A DNA stretch of 41,484 nucleotides from Caballeronia mineralivorans PML1(12) (lineage in GTDB: Bacteria > Pseudomonadota > Gammaproteobacteria > Burkholderiales > Burkholderiaceae). The notes below the pieces were generated by a model. The model was not told where the DNA came from, did not search any database, and saw nothing but the letters and a program-made list of their open reading frames with translations. Positions 33,922-41,484 of the stretch are shown piece after piece (position 1 is the stretch's first letter; every line of letters starts with the position of its first letter). Made by a program: the position numbers and the translations under genes. The stretch covers positions 1 to 41,484 of the forward strand of contig NZ_AEJF01000139.1 of NCBI RefSeq assembly GCF_001028175.1, in the 5' to 3' direction.

Positions 33922-34746
33922 ATGCAAGATTCCACCTTCTCCACGCGCGCGCGGATCGTTTTACTGGCGCCGGCACTTGCTGTGTTTTGCGCGTTCTGGC
34001 TGTTGCCGCTGGTCGCGTTGCTGCAGGCCAGTGCGGTGCCGGACGCGTTCACTGCGTATCGCGAGGTCCTGACCAATGCGCGCTATCTGCATAGCTTGCT
34101 CGCGACCGTTGCGTTGTCGCTGGCGGTGACAGCGGCGACGCTGGTGTTGTCGACGATCGCGGGTTTGTTTCTCGCCCGCCGCGAGTTGCCGGGCAAGCGC
34201 GTGCTCATTGCGCTGCTGACATTTCCGCTTGCGTTTCCCGGCGTAGTGGTGGGGTTCATGGTGATCATGCTGGCAGGGCGCCAAGGCTTGATCGGCGCCA
34301 TTTCTACGCGGCTCACGGGCGACCGCTGGGTGTTCGCTTATTCGCTCAGCGGCTTGTTCCTTGGCTATCTGTATTTCTCGATTCCACGCGTGATCGTTAC
34401 CGTCATGGCGGCTGCAACGAAGCTTGATGCGTCGCTGGAAGAAGCGGCGCGCTCGCTGGGGGCATCGCCGTGGCGCATCTTCGTCGATGTCGTCATGCCA
34501 GCCTTGATGCCCGCGCTGATCGCAGCAGGCGCAGTGTGTTTCGCCACCGCGATGGGCGCTTTCGGCACCGCGTTCACGCTGGCCACCGACCTCGACGTAT
34601 TGCCGATGACCATCTACACCGAGTTCACGCTGAACGCGAATCTTGCGACTGCGGCAGCGTTGTCGATCGTGCTCGGCCTGGTCACCTGGGCAGTGCTGGC
34701 AGTCGCTCGAAGCCTCACCGGCGCGACTGTCGCCGCCACCGCATGA
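33922..34746 (+). CDS. ABC importer permease 1
   Basis: 274 residues, six membrane helices. The coupling loop EEAARSLGASPWRIFVDVVMPALMPAL is a clear EAA...G motif. It belongs to the spermidine/phosphonate/iron permease class, matching the binding protein upstream. The stop overlaps the second permease start (ATGA). Confidence 0.9.
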   Translation: MQDSTFSTRARIVLLAPALAVFCAFWLLPLVALLQASAVPDAFTAYREVLTNARYLHSLLATVALSLAVTAATLVLSTIAGLFLARRELPGKRVLIALLTFPLAFPGVVVGFMVIMLAGRQGLIGAISTRLTGDRWVFAYSLSGLFLGYLYFSIPRVIVTVMAAATKLDASLEEAARSLGASPWRIFVDVVMPALMPALIAAGAVCFATAMGAFGTAFTLATDLDVLPMTIYTEFTLNANLATAAALSIVLGLVTWAVLAVARSLTGATVAATA

Positions 34747-35654
34747 GGACGCCGATGCCCGAGTTCCTGAAGTCGCGTCGTCTGCTGGTTGCGGGGCAAT
34801 TGCTCCTGACGCTTGCGCTGGTTGCGTTCATGGTGGTGCCCGTGGTGATGTCGGTGATGGCTGGATTGACCGTCAACTATTTCCGCGGCGTGTCGAGCGG
34901 GCTGACGCTCAAATGGCTCGGGCAGGTGTGGGCGATGTATCAGGGTTCGGTCTGGTTATCGATCGAGATCGCGCTTGCAACGCTTGTCATCACGCTCGCG
35001 ATCGGCGTGCCGGCAGCGTATGCGCTGGCACGCAGCACTACGCGCTGGGCGCGTTTTGTCGAAGAGTTGCTGGTGATGCCTATTGCATTGCCGGGGCTCG
35101 CTACGGCACTGGCTTTGTTGTCCGTGTACGGCGGCTGGAGCGCGTTTCGCTCGAGCATGTGGTTCATCGTCGCCGGGCATGTGGTCTTCACCTTGCCGTT
35201 CATGGTGCGTTCGGTCGCGGCCGTTTGCGCGGGCACCGACCTGCGGACCATGGAAGAGGGCGCGGCGAGTCTCGGCGCGTCATTCACGCAGCGTTTCCTG
35301 ACGATCGTGTTGCCTAACGCGCGGCCGGGTATTGTTGCCGGTGCGCTCGCGGTGTTGACTTTGTCGATAGGCGAATTCAACCTGACATGGATGCTGCATA
35401 CGCCCGATACCAAGACACTGCCGGTCGGACTTGCCGATGCGTATGCGTCGATGCGCCTTGAAGTCGGCAGCGCCTACACCATACTTTTCCTGCTGATGAC
35501 GCTGCCCTTGCTGATCGCGATGCAGTGGCTAGGCGTTGATCCAGCCGGTGCGCAGAGTTCTCGCGCCGCAGCAAAACGCAAGCGGACGTTGCTGCGATCC
35601 GGGACGCCGGGACAGTCCCTTACACCGCCCCAACCTGTAGAGACTGCACGATGA
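34743..35654 (+). CDS. ABC importer permease 2
   Basis: 303 residues from the ATG at 34743, four codons before another possible ATG. Six membrane helices are predicted and the coupling loop reads EEGAASLGASFTQRFLTIVLPNARPG. The C-terminal 35 residues are a charged tail. It overlaps both neighbours by 4 bases, so the operon is translationally coupled. With permease 1 it forms a heterodimeric channel. Confidence 0.9.
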   Translation: MRTPMPEFLKSRRLLVAGQLLLTLALVAFMVVPVVMSVMAGLTVNYFRGVSSGLTLKWLGQVWAMYQGSVWLSIEIALATLVITLAIGVPAAYALARSTTRWARFVEELLVMPIALPGLATALALLSVYGGWSAFRSSMWFIVAGHVVFTLPFMVRSVAAVCAGTDLRTMEEGAASLGASFTQRFLTIVLPNARPGIVAGALAVLTLSIGEFNLTWMLHTPDTKTLPVGLADAYASMRLEVGSAYTILFLLMTLPLLIAMQWLGVDPAGAQSSRAAAKRKRTLLRSGTPGQSLTPPQPVETAR

Positions 35655-36709
35655 GACTCGAAGCTGTTCCCGTCACCCTCAGCCGTTGCGCGAAAACATT
35701 TCGCGGGCAGCGTGTGCTCGAACCCGTCGATCTCAGCATCGAACCTGGTGAAACACTGGTGCTGCTCGGACCGTCCGGCTGCGGCAAGACGACCACGCTG
35801 CGGCTGATCGCGGGGCTGGAAAAACCCGATGCTGGCGGCCGTGTGAGTTTCGGCGCCGACGATGTCACGGCATTGCCCATCGAGCGCCGTCAGGTCGGCA
35901 TGGTGTTCCAGAACTACGCGCTGTTTCCCAATCTTACGGTGCGTGGCAATGTGGGTTATGGCTTGCGGATCCAGAAAGTCGACGCGTCGGCGGCGCGTCG
36001 CCGGGTAGATGAATTGCTGGAGATGACCGAGCTGACCGCGCATGCGGACAAGCCGATCACCGAGTTGTCCGGCGGTCAGCGGCAACGTGTCGCGCTGGCT
36101 CGCGCGCTGGCGCCGAGGCCGCGTGTATTGTTGCTCGATGAACCCCTGACCGCACTCGATGCCCGCCTGCGCGAAACCTTGCGTGCCGAGATGAACGCGT
36201 TGCTGCGCGAACTTCGCGTGACCAGCATCTACGTCACGCACGACCAGGCTGAAGCGATGGCGCTTGCCGACCGGATCGTAGTGATGAGCGCTGGGCGGAT
36301 AGAACAATGTGGCACGCCGCGCGAGATTTACTATCAGCCGGCGACCCGGGCGGTTGCGCAATTCATCGGGACATTGAACCGGGTGGCGGGCGAGTGCCGC
36401 GATGACGCGTTCGTGACGCTTGGCGGTACGATTAGCGTAGCGGGACTGGTCGCGCAATTGTGTGTTCGGGACGGTGCGCGGACGGAAGTTTTCTTCCGCC
36501 CGGAAGATGCTGAACTCGTCGATCCGCAGTCCGCGCAATTGCGTGGCGCGGTGGAGTCGGCGCTGTTTTTGGGTGAACGTACCCGCTTGAGGATCAGGGA
36601 TGCCGCGCCGGATGCGTTGATTGTCGACGTGCCGGGCCGTGTCGAACTGGCGCAGGGAACGGCCGTGGGGATCTCGGTGCGCGACGAGGGCTGGGTCGCA
36701 CTGCGCTGA
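35651..36709 (+). CDS. ABC importer ATPase, PotA/FbpC type
   Basis: 352 residues. Walker A GPSGCGKTTT, Q-loop FQNYALFPNLTV, signature LSGGQRQRVALARAL, Walker B VLLLDEPLTALD and switch HDQAEAMA are all intact. A C-terminal TOBE domain (EVFFRPEDAEL onwards) is typical of polyamine, iron and phosphonate importers. The start overlaps the permease stop. It completes the four-gene importer. Confidence 0.92.
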   Translation: MRLEAVPVTLSRCAKTFRGQRVLEPVDLSIEPGETLVLLGPSGCGKTTTLRLIAGLEKPDAGGRVSFGADDVTALPIERRQVGMVFQNYALFPNLTVRGNVGYGLRIQKVDASAARRRVDELLEMTELTAHADKPITELSGGQRQRVALARALAPRPRVLLLDEPLTALDARLRETLRAEMNALLRELRVTSIYVTHDQAEAMALADRIVVMSAGRIEQCGTPREIYYQPATRAVAQFIGTLNRVAGECRDDAFVTLGGTISVAGLVAQLCVRDGARTEVFFRPEDAELVDPQSAQLRGAVESALFLGERTRLRIRDAAPDALIVDVPGRVELAQGTAVGISVRDEGWVALR

Positions 36710-36758
36710 TCCCGGTAGTGTTCCGTCGCGTTCGCTTCAGGCCAAACAAGGAGATGCC

Positions 36759-37592
36759 ATGCTGCTCGCTCAAATCACCGATTTACATATCAAGCTTCCC
36801 GGTGTGCTTGCCTATAGAAAAGTCGACACCGCTGCTTGCCTGCGGGCTTGTGTCGAACGTCTCAACGCGCTGAGTCCGCGTCCCGATGCCGTGCTGGTGA
36901 CCGGCGATCTGACGGATTTTGGAACCGCTGACGAGTACCGGCATCTCGCGGCATGTTTGAAGCCGCTGGAGATGCCGGTGTATTTGATGGTGGGGAATCA
37001 TGACGACCGCGCGGCCTTGCGCGAGGTTTTCGATGCTCACTATTTGCACGAAGGTGGGACGGGTAGCGACTTCGTGCAGTACGCGTTCGATCTGCACGAT
37101 ACGCGGATCATTGCATTGGATTCGCAGAAGCCGAAAGAGAGCGCGGGTACGTTATGCGATGTGCGTCTTAGGTGGCTTGAGCAGCAACTGGACGCCGCGG
37201 AGGGCAGGCCGGTGATTGTCGCTTTGCATCACCCGCCGTTTGCGACCGGTATCGGGCATATGGACGACATGGCGCTTGAGGCGGAGGCAGCGTCGAAGCT
37301 GGAGGCGCTGATTTCCCGGTATCCGAATGTGGAGCGGGTTTTGTGCGGGCACGTGCATCGGCCGGTGCATAAGAGGTTCGCGGGGACGATTGCTTCTATC
37401 GCGCCATCGACTGCGCATCAGGTGGTGCTGGATTTGCATGTTGATGCACCGTCGGCGTTTGTGCTTGAGCCGGGGGCGTTCGCTCTGCACTATTGGACGG
37501 CGGGTGTGGGCCTTGTGTCGCATCACGAATATGTCGAGCAGTTCGACGGGCCGTATCCGTTTTTCGATGACGATGGGGAGTTGGTCGACTAA
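36759..37592 (+). CDS. GpdQ-like binuclear metallophosphodiesterase
   Basis: 277 residues. AAGGAG precedes the ATG at 36759. Metal ligands fall at nearly the same numbers as in Enterobacter GpdQ as I recall it: Asp8, His10, Asp50, Asn80, His81 (GNHDD), His157 (HHPP), His198 and His200 (GHVH). GpdQ and relatives hydrolyse glycerophosphodiesters and other phosphodiesters; CpdA/Rv0805-type cyclic-nucleotide phosphodiesterases share the fold. No signal peptide, so it acts in the cytosol on imported substrate. It is 49 bases after the ATPase gene, so it is probably the last gene of the LacI-controlled operon. Confidence 0.9.
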   Translation: MLLAQITDLHIKLPGVLAYRKVDTAACLRACVERLNALSPRPDAVLVTGDLTDFGTADEYRHLAACLKPLEMPVYLMVGNHDDRAALREVFDAHYLHEGGTGSDFVQYAFDLHDTRIIALDSQKPKESAGTLCDVRLRWLEQQLDAAEGRPVIVALHHPPFATGIGHMDDMALEAEAASKLEALISRYPNVERVLCGHVHRPVHKRFAGTIASIAPSTAHQVVLDLHVDAPSAFVLEPGAFALHYWTAGVGLVSHHEYVEQFDGPYPFFDDDGELVD

Positions 37593-37609
37593 GGACCTTG
37601 CACGCCCAA

Positions 37610-37630
37610 GGGCCGGTAACGCGCCGGTCC
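37610..37630. terminator. Possible bidirectional terminator hairpin
   Basis: GGGCCGG and CCGGTCC can pair with one G-T, around a seven-base loop, in the 39-base gap between two convergent genes. There is no T-run, so this is a weak call. Confidence 0.3.
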
Positions 37631-37631
37631 A

Positions 37632-38966
37632 TTACCCTGCCGGCGCTAGCGCCCCCACTCGCACGATCAGACCACTCCCTTCCCCGCGATTACGCACATC
37701 GAGCGTAGCCCCATGTCGCCCCGCGATACTCGATGCAATCGCGAGCCCCAGCCCACTGCCCGACCCCTGCGCACCCGCGCCGCGATAAAACCGGTCGAAC
37801 ACGCGTTCCAGTTCATCGGGCGCAATCCCCGTGCCCGTATCCACCACTTCAATGCCCACGCCCTGCGCATCGCGCGTAAGGATTACGTCGACCTTGCCGC
37901 CCTCCGGTGTATGGCGGATAGCGTTATCGATAAGATTATTCAGCAGGATCCCGAGCGCCTGTTCATCGCCAAGAACCACATAGTCATCGGACGCACTGCC
38001 GATCCGTTCCTCAAGCCCCAGGTCAATGCGCTTGGCTTCCGCCAGCAACGACAGATCGCCCACCGATCTCTCCGCCAACCGCCGCAGACTCATCGGCGCA
38101 ATCGACGCCGCCCGGTTTGCGTCCTCCCGCGCCATGGTCAGCAGTTGATGCGCAAGATGAATGATCCGGTTAAGCCGCCCCTCCAGGCGCTCCAGCGTCT
38201 GGCTCTCGCCCTGCAACGTGCCGTCGCGCCGGGCAGCCTGAAGCTGCAACTTCAACGCGGTAAGCGGCGTGCGCAGCTCGTGCGCGGCATCGGCAACGAA
38301 GATTCGCTGCGCCTGTGAAGCGTCACTCAAACGCCGCAGCAAGTCGTTCAGCGCATCCACCAGCGGCCGGATCTCCACCGGTATCTGCGCGCCGGCCTGC
38401 AATGGCTCAAGCGTGTCGATCGACCGACGCGATAACGCGCGCGACAATCCGCCAATCGGTGCAAGCCCACGAGCCACGACAAACAACACCAGCGCAATCG
38501 TCACGGGCACGAGCAGGGCCAGCGGCCATAACGTGCGCCACGCCAGCCGCAGCGCAAGGTCCTCGCGTACGGAAAACGGTTGCGCGACCTGAATGAAACG
38601 GTCGGGCTGCTGCAGCCCGAACACGCGCCATCGATATTCGTCGCGTTCAATCGACCGAAAGCCTTCGGAAAAGCGCGGCAGCGCAGGCTCTTTAAGCGAG
38701 TGATAGACGAGCTGGCCTTGCTCGTCCCAGATGTCGATGGCAATACGATCGTCGGCGAGGCCGTTGAAGTTGTGGCGGCTCCGCTCGTCAGCAGCGGCGG
38801 TAGCAATATTCGCCGGCAACGACAGCGCGACGGTGCGCAACTCGTAATCGAACAACTCGCTCGCTTCCCTGCGCGCCGTGTGGAAGATTCCATAACCCGC
38901 CGCCAGCGACGTCGCGGCCAGCCCGAAGATCAGCCAGCCGAGCAGCCAGCGGCGTATGGATGTCAT
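37632..38966 (-). CDS. Sensor histidine kinase, QseC/PmrB type
   Basis: 444 residues. Two membrane helices (about 8-28 and 147-166) flank a periplasmic domain of about 120 residues; a HAMP-like region follows. The phospho-accepting His229 lies in VADAAHELRTPLTALK. The ATPase part has NLIDNAIRHTPEGG (N box), VVDTGTGIAPDEL (G1), FDRFYRGAG (F box) and GSGLGLAIA (G2). It phosphorylates the response regulator encoded upstream, whose stop overlaps its start by 4 bases. The signal sensed is not evident. Confidence 0.93.
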   Translation of the reverse strand: MTSIRRWLLGWLIFGLAATSLAAGYGIFHTARREASELFDYELRTVALSLPANIATAAADERSRHNFNGLADDRIAIDIWDEQGQLVYHSLKEPALPRFSEGFRSIERDEYRWRVFGLQQPDRFIQVAQPFSVREDLALRLAWRTLWPLALLVPVTIALVLFVVARGLAPIGGLSRALSRRSIDTLEPLQAGAQIPVEIRPLVDALNDLLRRLSDASQAQRIFVADAAHELRTPLTALKLQLQAARRDGTLQGESQTLERLEGRLNRIIHLAHQLLTMAREDANRAASIAPMSLRRLAERSVGDLSLLAEAKRIDLGLEERIGSASDDYVVLGDEQALGILLNNLIDNAIRHTPEGGKVDVILTRDAQGVGIEVVDTGTGIAPDELERVFDRFYRGAGAQGSGSGLGLAIASSIAGRHGATLDVRNRGEGSGLIVRVGALAPAG

Positions 38967-39625
38967 TCGAGGCCCTTGAGCCGGTAGCCAACGCCCCGGA
39001 TCGTCAATATCTGCTCTGCGCCAATCTTACGTCTAAGGCTATGGACGTGCACTTCAATGGTATTGCTGCCGACTTCCTCACCCCATCCGTACAGCTTTTC
39101 CTCGAGCTCCGCCCGCCTGAACACACGCGCAGGCTCCTCTATCAGCACTTGCAGCAATGCGAACTCGCGCGGCACCAGCGGCAATGGCACACCGTCCTTG
39201 CGTGCTTCGTGCGAGGCGGGATCAAGCGTCAGTTCGCCATGCGTATAGATAGGCTGCTTCTGCCCGGTGCGCCGCCTGAGCGCGGCGCGCACGCGTGCGG
39301 CGAGCTCGTCGAGATCGAAGGGCTTCATGAGGTAGTCGTCGGCGCCCGCATCCAGCCCGCGAACGCGGTCGTCCACGGCGTCGCGCGCGGTCAGGATGAT
39401 CACGGAAGCCGCACCACCCGCTTTGCGGTAAGTATTCAATACCTGGATGCCGTCGCGCTTTGGCAGGCCAAGGTCGAGCAATACGAGGTCGTACACGCCG
39501 TTGGCGAGCGACAGTTCCGCGGCACGCCCGTCCGCGGCCCAGTCGATCGCGTAACCCAGGCGGCGCATGGACTCGAGCACGGTCTCGGCAATCATCTCGT
39601 CGTCTTCCACCAATAACAGCCGCAT
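38963..39625 (-). CDS. OmpR-family response regulator, QseB/PmrA type
   Basis: 220 residues. The receiver has acidic Asp8-Asp9, phospho-acceptor Asp51 (LLDLGLPKRDG), Thr of ILTARD and Lys of MKPFDLDEL. The C-terminal winged helix is intact (VPREFALLQVLI, VFRRAELEEKLYGW, NTIEVHVHSLRRKIG, IRGVGYRL). The sequence is closest by eye to QseB/PmrA regulators, which bind two TTAA-containing hexamers five bases apart; exactly such a box lies at 39685-39701. GGGGGAG precedes the ATG. Confidence 0.94.
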   Translation of the reverse strand: MRLLLVEDDEMIAETVLESMRRLGYAIDWAADGRAAELSLANGVYDLVLLDLGLPKRDGIQVLNTYRKAGGAASVIILTARDAVDDRVRGLDAGADDYLMKPFDLDELAARVRAALRRRTGQKQPIYTHGELTLDPASHEARKDGVPLPLVPREFALLQVLIEEPARVFRRAELEEKLYGWGEEVGSNTIEVHVHSLRRKIGAEQILTIRGVGYRLKGLE

Positions 39626-39640
39626 CGCGAGCGCTCCCCC

Positions 39641-39655
39641 ATTGTTACTAACAAT
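39641..39655. promoter_or_regulatory. Perfect 15-base palindrome in the leader of the two-component operon
   Basis: ATTGTTA-C-TAACAAT is fully symmetrical around the central base and lies 16 bases before the response-regulator start codon. It may be an operator for another regulator or a leader hairpin. Nothing else in the sequence tells which. Confidence 0.45.
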
Positions 39656-39684
39656 TATCGAGCGTGCATTGTCCGCAGAAGGAG

Positions 39685-39701
39685 CTTAAGCGTTCCTTAA
39701 G
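39685..39701. promoter_or_regulatory. PmrA/QseB-type box
   Basis: CTTAAG-CGTTC-CTTAAG is a perfect pair of hexamers with the 5-base gap of PmrA/QseB sites. As each hexamer is its own complement, it can serve both directions. On the plus strand a -10-like TAGAAT follows at 39713-39718, with no -35 match at the proper distance, as expected for an activator-dependent promoter of the efflux genes. Confidence 0.8.
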
Positions 39702-39772
39702 CTCCCGCTTCCTAGAATCAATCGCTCCTTCGATGGACATTATTCGTCCCCTTCTTCGCCCAGGAGCCAGGC

Positions 39773-41197
39773 TTGCCTGCATCGACTGCCACCCCAAGTT
39801 TGCACTTCTGCAAGCTAGTTTGCGCCAGCACGTGCTTCGCGTTGCTCGCCGGCTGCACCATGTATCACCGCGAGCCGCTTGCCCCGCAGGACACCTCCAC
39901 GTCCCTCTCCACCCTGTCGCGCGTGCAGATCGACCCGGCGACCATGCCCTTGCCCGAGCTTGCCGCGCATCGTTTCGACCCCTCCGACGGCCTCGACATG
40001 GAAGAGGTCGCCATGCTGGCCGTCGCGAACAATCCCGATCTGAAGCTGGCCCGCGACGACCTCGGTATTGCACGGGCGCAAGCGTTTTCAGCGGGGCTCC
40101 TGCCCGATCCGCAACTGGGGGTTTCCAGCGATTACGCGGGCATGGAAGGGGCCACGCGCGCGTTCAATTATGGCTTGACCATGGACGTGCTGGCCATTTT
40201 CACGCGCGGCGCGAACAAGCAGTCGGCCGATGCAACCGTTGCGAAGACGGATCTCGGCCTGCTCTGGCAGGAGTGGCAGGTCGTTGCACAGGCGAAACAG
40301 CTGTTTATCAAGGCGCGCTTTCAGGAGGACACGCTGCCCTTGCTGCAGCAGCAACGCGACCTCTTGCGCACGCGCTATGAACGCATGGCCGAGGCCCGCC
40401 GCGAGGGCAACCTGACCGAAGACACGCTCACCGCCGCCCTGACTTCCTATAACGATGCACGCAAGCTTTATACCGATGCCGAACGCGCGGCCGAGCAGAC
40501 GCATCACGACCTGAACCAGTTGCTGGGCCTGTCGCCCGACGTGCATCTGCAACTTGTCGGGGAGCCCGAAGACACGCCGCTCGATGCAGCCACGGTGAAT
40601 GACGCGGTCGCCGCGCTGCCGCGCCGGCGTCCCGACCTGCTGGCCCTGCAAGCGGGTTACGAGGCGCAGGAACAGAAGTATCGCGCGGCGATCATGAGCC
40701 AGTTTCCGTCGCTGACCGTGGGATTCGATCGTCAACGCGACAACTCGAACATCTACAGCACGGGCTTTGTGATCAACATGAGTCTGCCCATCTTCAATCG
40801 CAACCGCGGCAATGTCGCGATCGAGCAAAGCACGCGCCAGCGCCTGCGCGACGAGTACCAGAACCGCCTGAACCAGGCGTTCGCCGATGTCGCGCATCTG
40901 CGTGCCGACGACGCCATCCTCTCGCGCCAGCTCGAGCAGACCGAATCGGCACTGCCCGGCACGGAGCGTGCGGCACGCGACGCGAGCGCAGCTTTTGCCG
41001 AGCACAACCTGACGCTCGGCGCGTACACGGACGCCATGTCGGCGGCGCTTACCAAACGCGTGGATATCGCCACGCTCCGGGAGTCGCGGGCCGAACAGCG
41101 CGTCGGCTTGCAAGCGTTGCTGGGCAGTGCGATTCCCGACGCATTTTCTTCCGACCTGAACGTGACCGAAACCCATGCCGACATCCATGCAAAATAA
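39773..41197 (+). CDS. TolC/CusC-type outer-membrane efflux lipoprotein
   Basis: 474 residues. Translation most likely begins at the TTG at 39773: AGGAG lies six bases before it, and the next codons give a signal peptide ending in the lipobox LLAGC. No in-frame ATG lies upstream. The body shows the two-fold repeat of outer-membrane efflux proteins: AVANNPDLKLARDDLGIARAQ in the first half and PRRRPDLLALQAGYEAQEQKYRAA in the second, with long helices that form the periplasmic tunnel. It would export substrate together with the adaptor that follows and an inner-membrane pump beyond the window. It is divergent from the two-component system and has the PmrA-type box upstream. Confidence 0.9.
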   Translation: MPASTATPSLHFCKLVCASTCFALLAGCTMYHREPLAPQDTSTSLSTLSRVQIDPATMPLPELAAHRFDPSDGLDMEEVAMLAVANNPDLKLARDDLGIARAQAFSAGLLPDPQLGVSSDYAGMEGATRAFNYGLTMDVLAIFTRGANKQSADATVAKTDLGLLWQEWQVVAQAKQLFIKARFQEDTLPLLQQQRDLLRTRYERMAEARREGNLTEDTLTAALTSYNDARKLYTDAERAAEQTHHDLNQLLGLSPDVHLQLVGEPEDTPLDAATVNDAVAALPRRRPDLLALQAGYEAQEQKYRAAIMSQFPSLTVGFDRQRDNSNIYSTGFVINMSLPIFNRNRGNVAIEQSTRQRLRDEYQNRLNQAFADVAHLRADDAILSRQLEQTESALPGTERAARDASAAFAEHNLTLGAYTDAMSAALTKRVDIATLRESRAEQRVGLQALLGSAIPDAFSSDLNVTETHADIHAK

Positions 41198-41484
41198 ACG
41201 GCCTTCGATGCAGGCCCGCATCGCCATGTGTTTTTGCCTCAGCGCCTTGTTCGAAGCGGGCAACGCTCTCGCCGACGACGCCGTGGTCGCTGTCAGCACC
41301 GCCCCGGTCCAGCGGGCGCTGATCGCACAGCCGGTGCGTGCATACGGGATCGTCGCGGCATCGGCGGCTAATCTCACGTCGATCAACCTGCCCTACGTCG
41401 TGCGGGTCACGCAGCTGCGCGTGCAGACGGGCCAGCCGGTCAAGCGCGGCGACCCGCTGTTCGTCGTGCAGGCCGACCCCGCTG
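41175..41484 (+). CDS. Efflux periplasmic adaptor (HlyD/CusB-like), 3' end outside window
   Basis: About 103 codons are visible. Possible starts are ATG at 41175, 41187 or 41208, none with a clear ribosome binding site, so translation is probably coupled to the overlapping or abutting upstream gene. A signal peptide (CLSALFEAGNALA) is followed by PVRAYGIVAA, INLPYVVRVTQLRVQTGQPV and KRGDPLFVVQ, which is the beta-barrel and lipoyl-like entry of membrane fusion proteins. RND heavy-metal or organic-compound efflux is likely; the substrate is unknown because the pump gene is not in view. Confidence 0.8.
   Translation, partial: MPTSMQNKRPSMQARIAMCFCLSALFEAGNALADDAVVAVSTAPVQRALIAQPVRAYGIVAASAANLTSINLPYVVRVTQLRVQTGQPVKRGDPLFVVQADPA

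Noticed and set aside
1..41484. CRISPR arrays, tRNA or rRNA genes
   Set aside because: No regularly spaced repeats, cloverleaf-capable segments with CCA-proximal features, or rRNA-like sequence were noticed on either strand.

Overview
The window looks like a chromosomal segment of a high-GC betaproteobacterium of the Burkholderiaceae, most likely Paraburkholderia, Caballeronia or a close relative. This is inferred from strongly GC-biased codon use, the type VI secretion (T6SS) gene content and the IS6 and ISKra4 insertion-sequence relics. No RNA gene and no CRISPR array was seen.

Positions 1-9.2 kb hold one end of a T6SS locus on the plus strand: an SDF-family (dicarboxylate:cation symporter-like) membrane protein cut by the window edge, then tssJ, tssK, tssL, tssM and tssA. 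Several junctions are 4-base ATGA overlaps, so this is one operon. The symporter-like protein overlaps tssJ but has lost the canonical cation-binding motif, and TssM has lost its Walker A lysine. Directly downstream come an unrecognised 599-residue protein with hydrophobic segments and many cysteines (9.3-11.1 kb) and, convergent to it, a soluble eukaryote-like Ser/Thr kinase with all catalytic motifs (11.2-12.8 kb). These two are the best candidates for secreted or accessory proteins here. An AraC-family regulator follows.

Positions 14.3-18.5 kb are a scrap yard: the tail of an ISKra4-type transposase, an AT-rich stretch with one small hypothetical gene and a frameshifted exported Cys-containing protein, a FecR pseudogene, a truncated IS6 element with an in-frame stop, an intact second IS6 element (about 820 bp, no target duplication), and the tail of an HxlR-family regulator with a one-base deletion.

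Positions 18.5-26.0 kb form a carbohydrate or polyol uptake and oxidation locus. A MalK/UgpC-like ATPase lies on the minus strand. Divergent from it are a solute-binding protein, two permeases, a SorC-type regulator, an L-xylulose-reductase-like SDR and a xylitol/sorbitol-type zinc dehydrogenase. A near-consensus sigma-70 promoter overlapped by a palindrome lies between the two arms.

Positions 26.1-37.6 kb are rich in phosphorus-scavenging functions: a Tat-exported PhoX phosphatase behind a good Pho box, a di-heme cytochrome-c-peroxidase-like protein, an AcpA/phospholipase-C-type phosphoesterase, and a LacI-controlled operon of a four-gene ABC importer plus a GpdQ-like phosphodiesterase. The end (37.6-41.5 kb) carries a QseBC/PmrAB-like two-component system divergent from a TolC-type outer-membrane factor and the start of an efflux adaptor. 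A perfect PmrA/QseB-type box lies between them.
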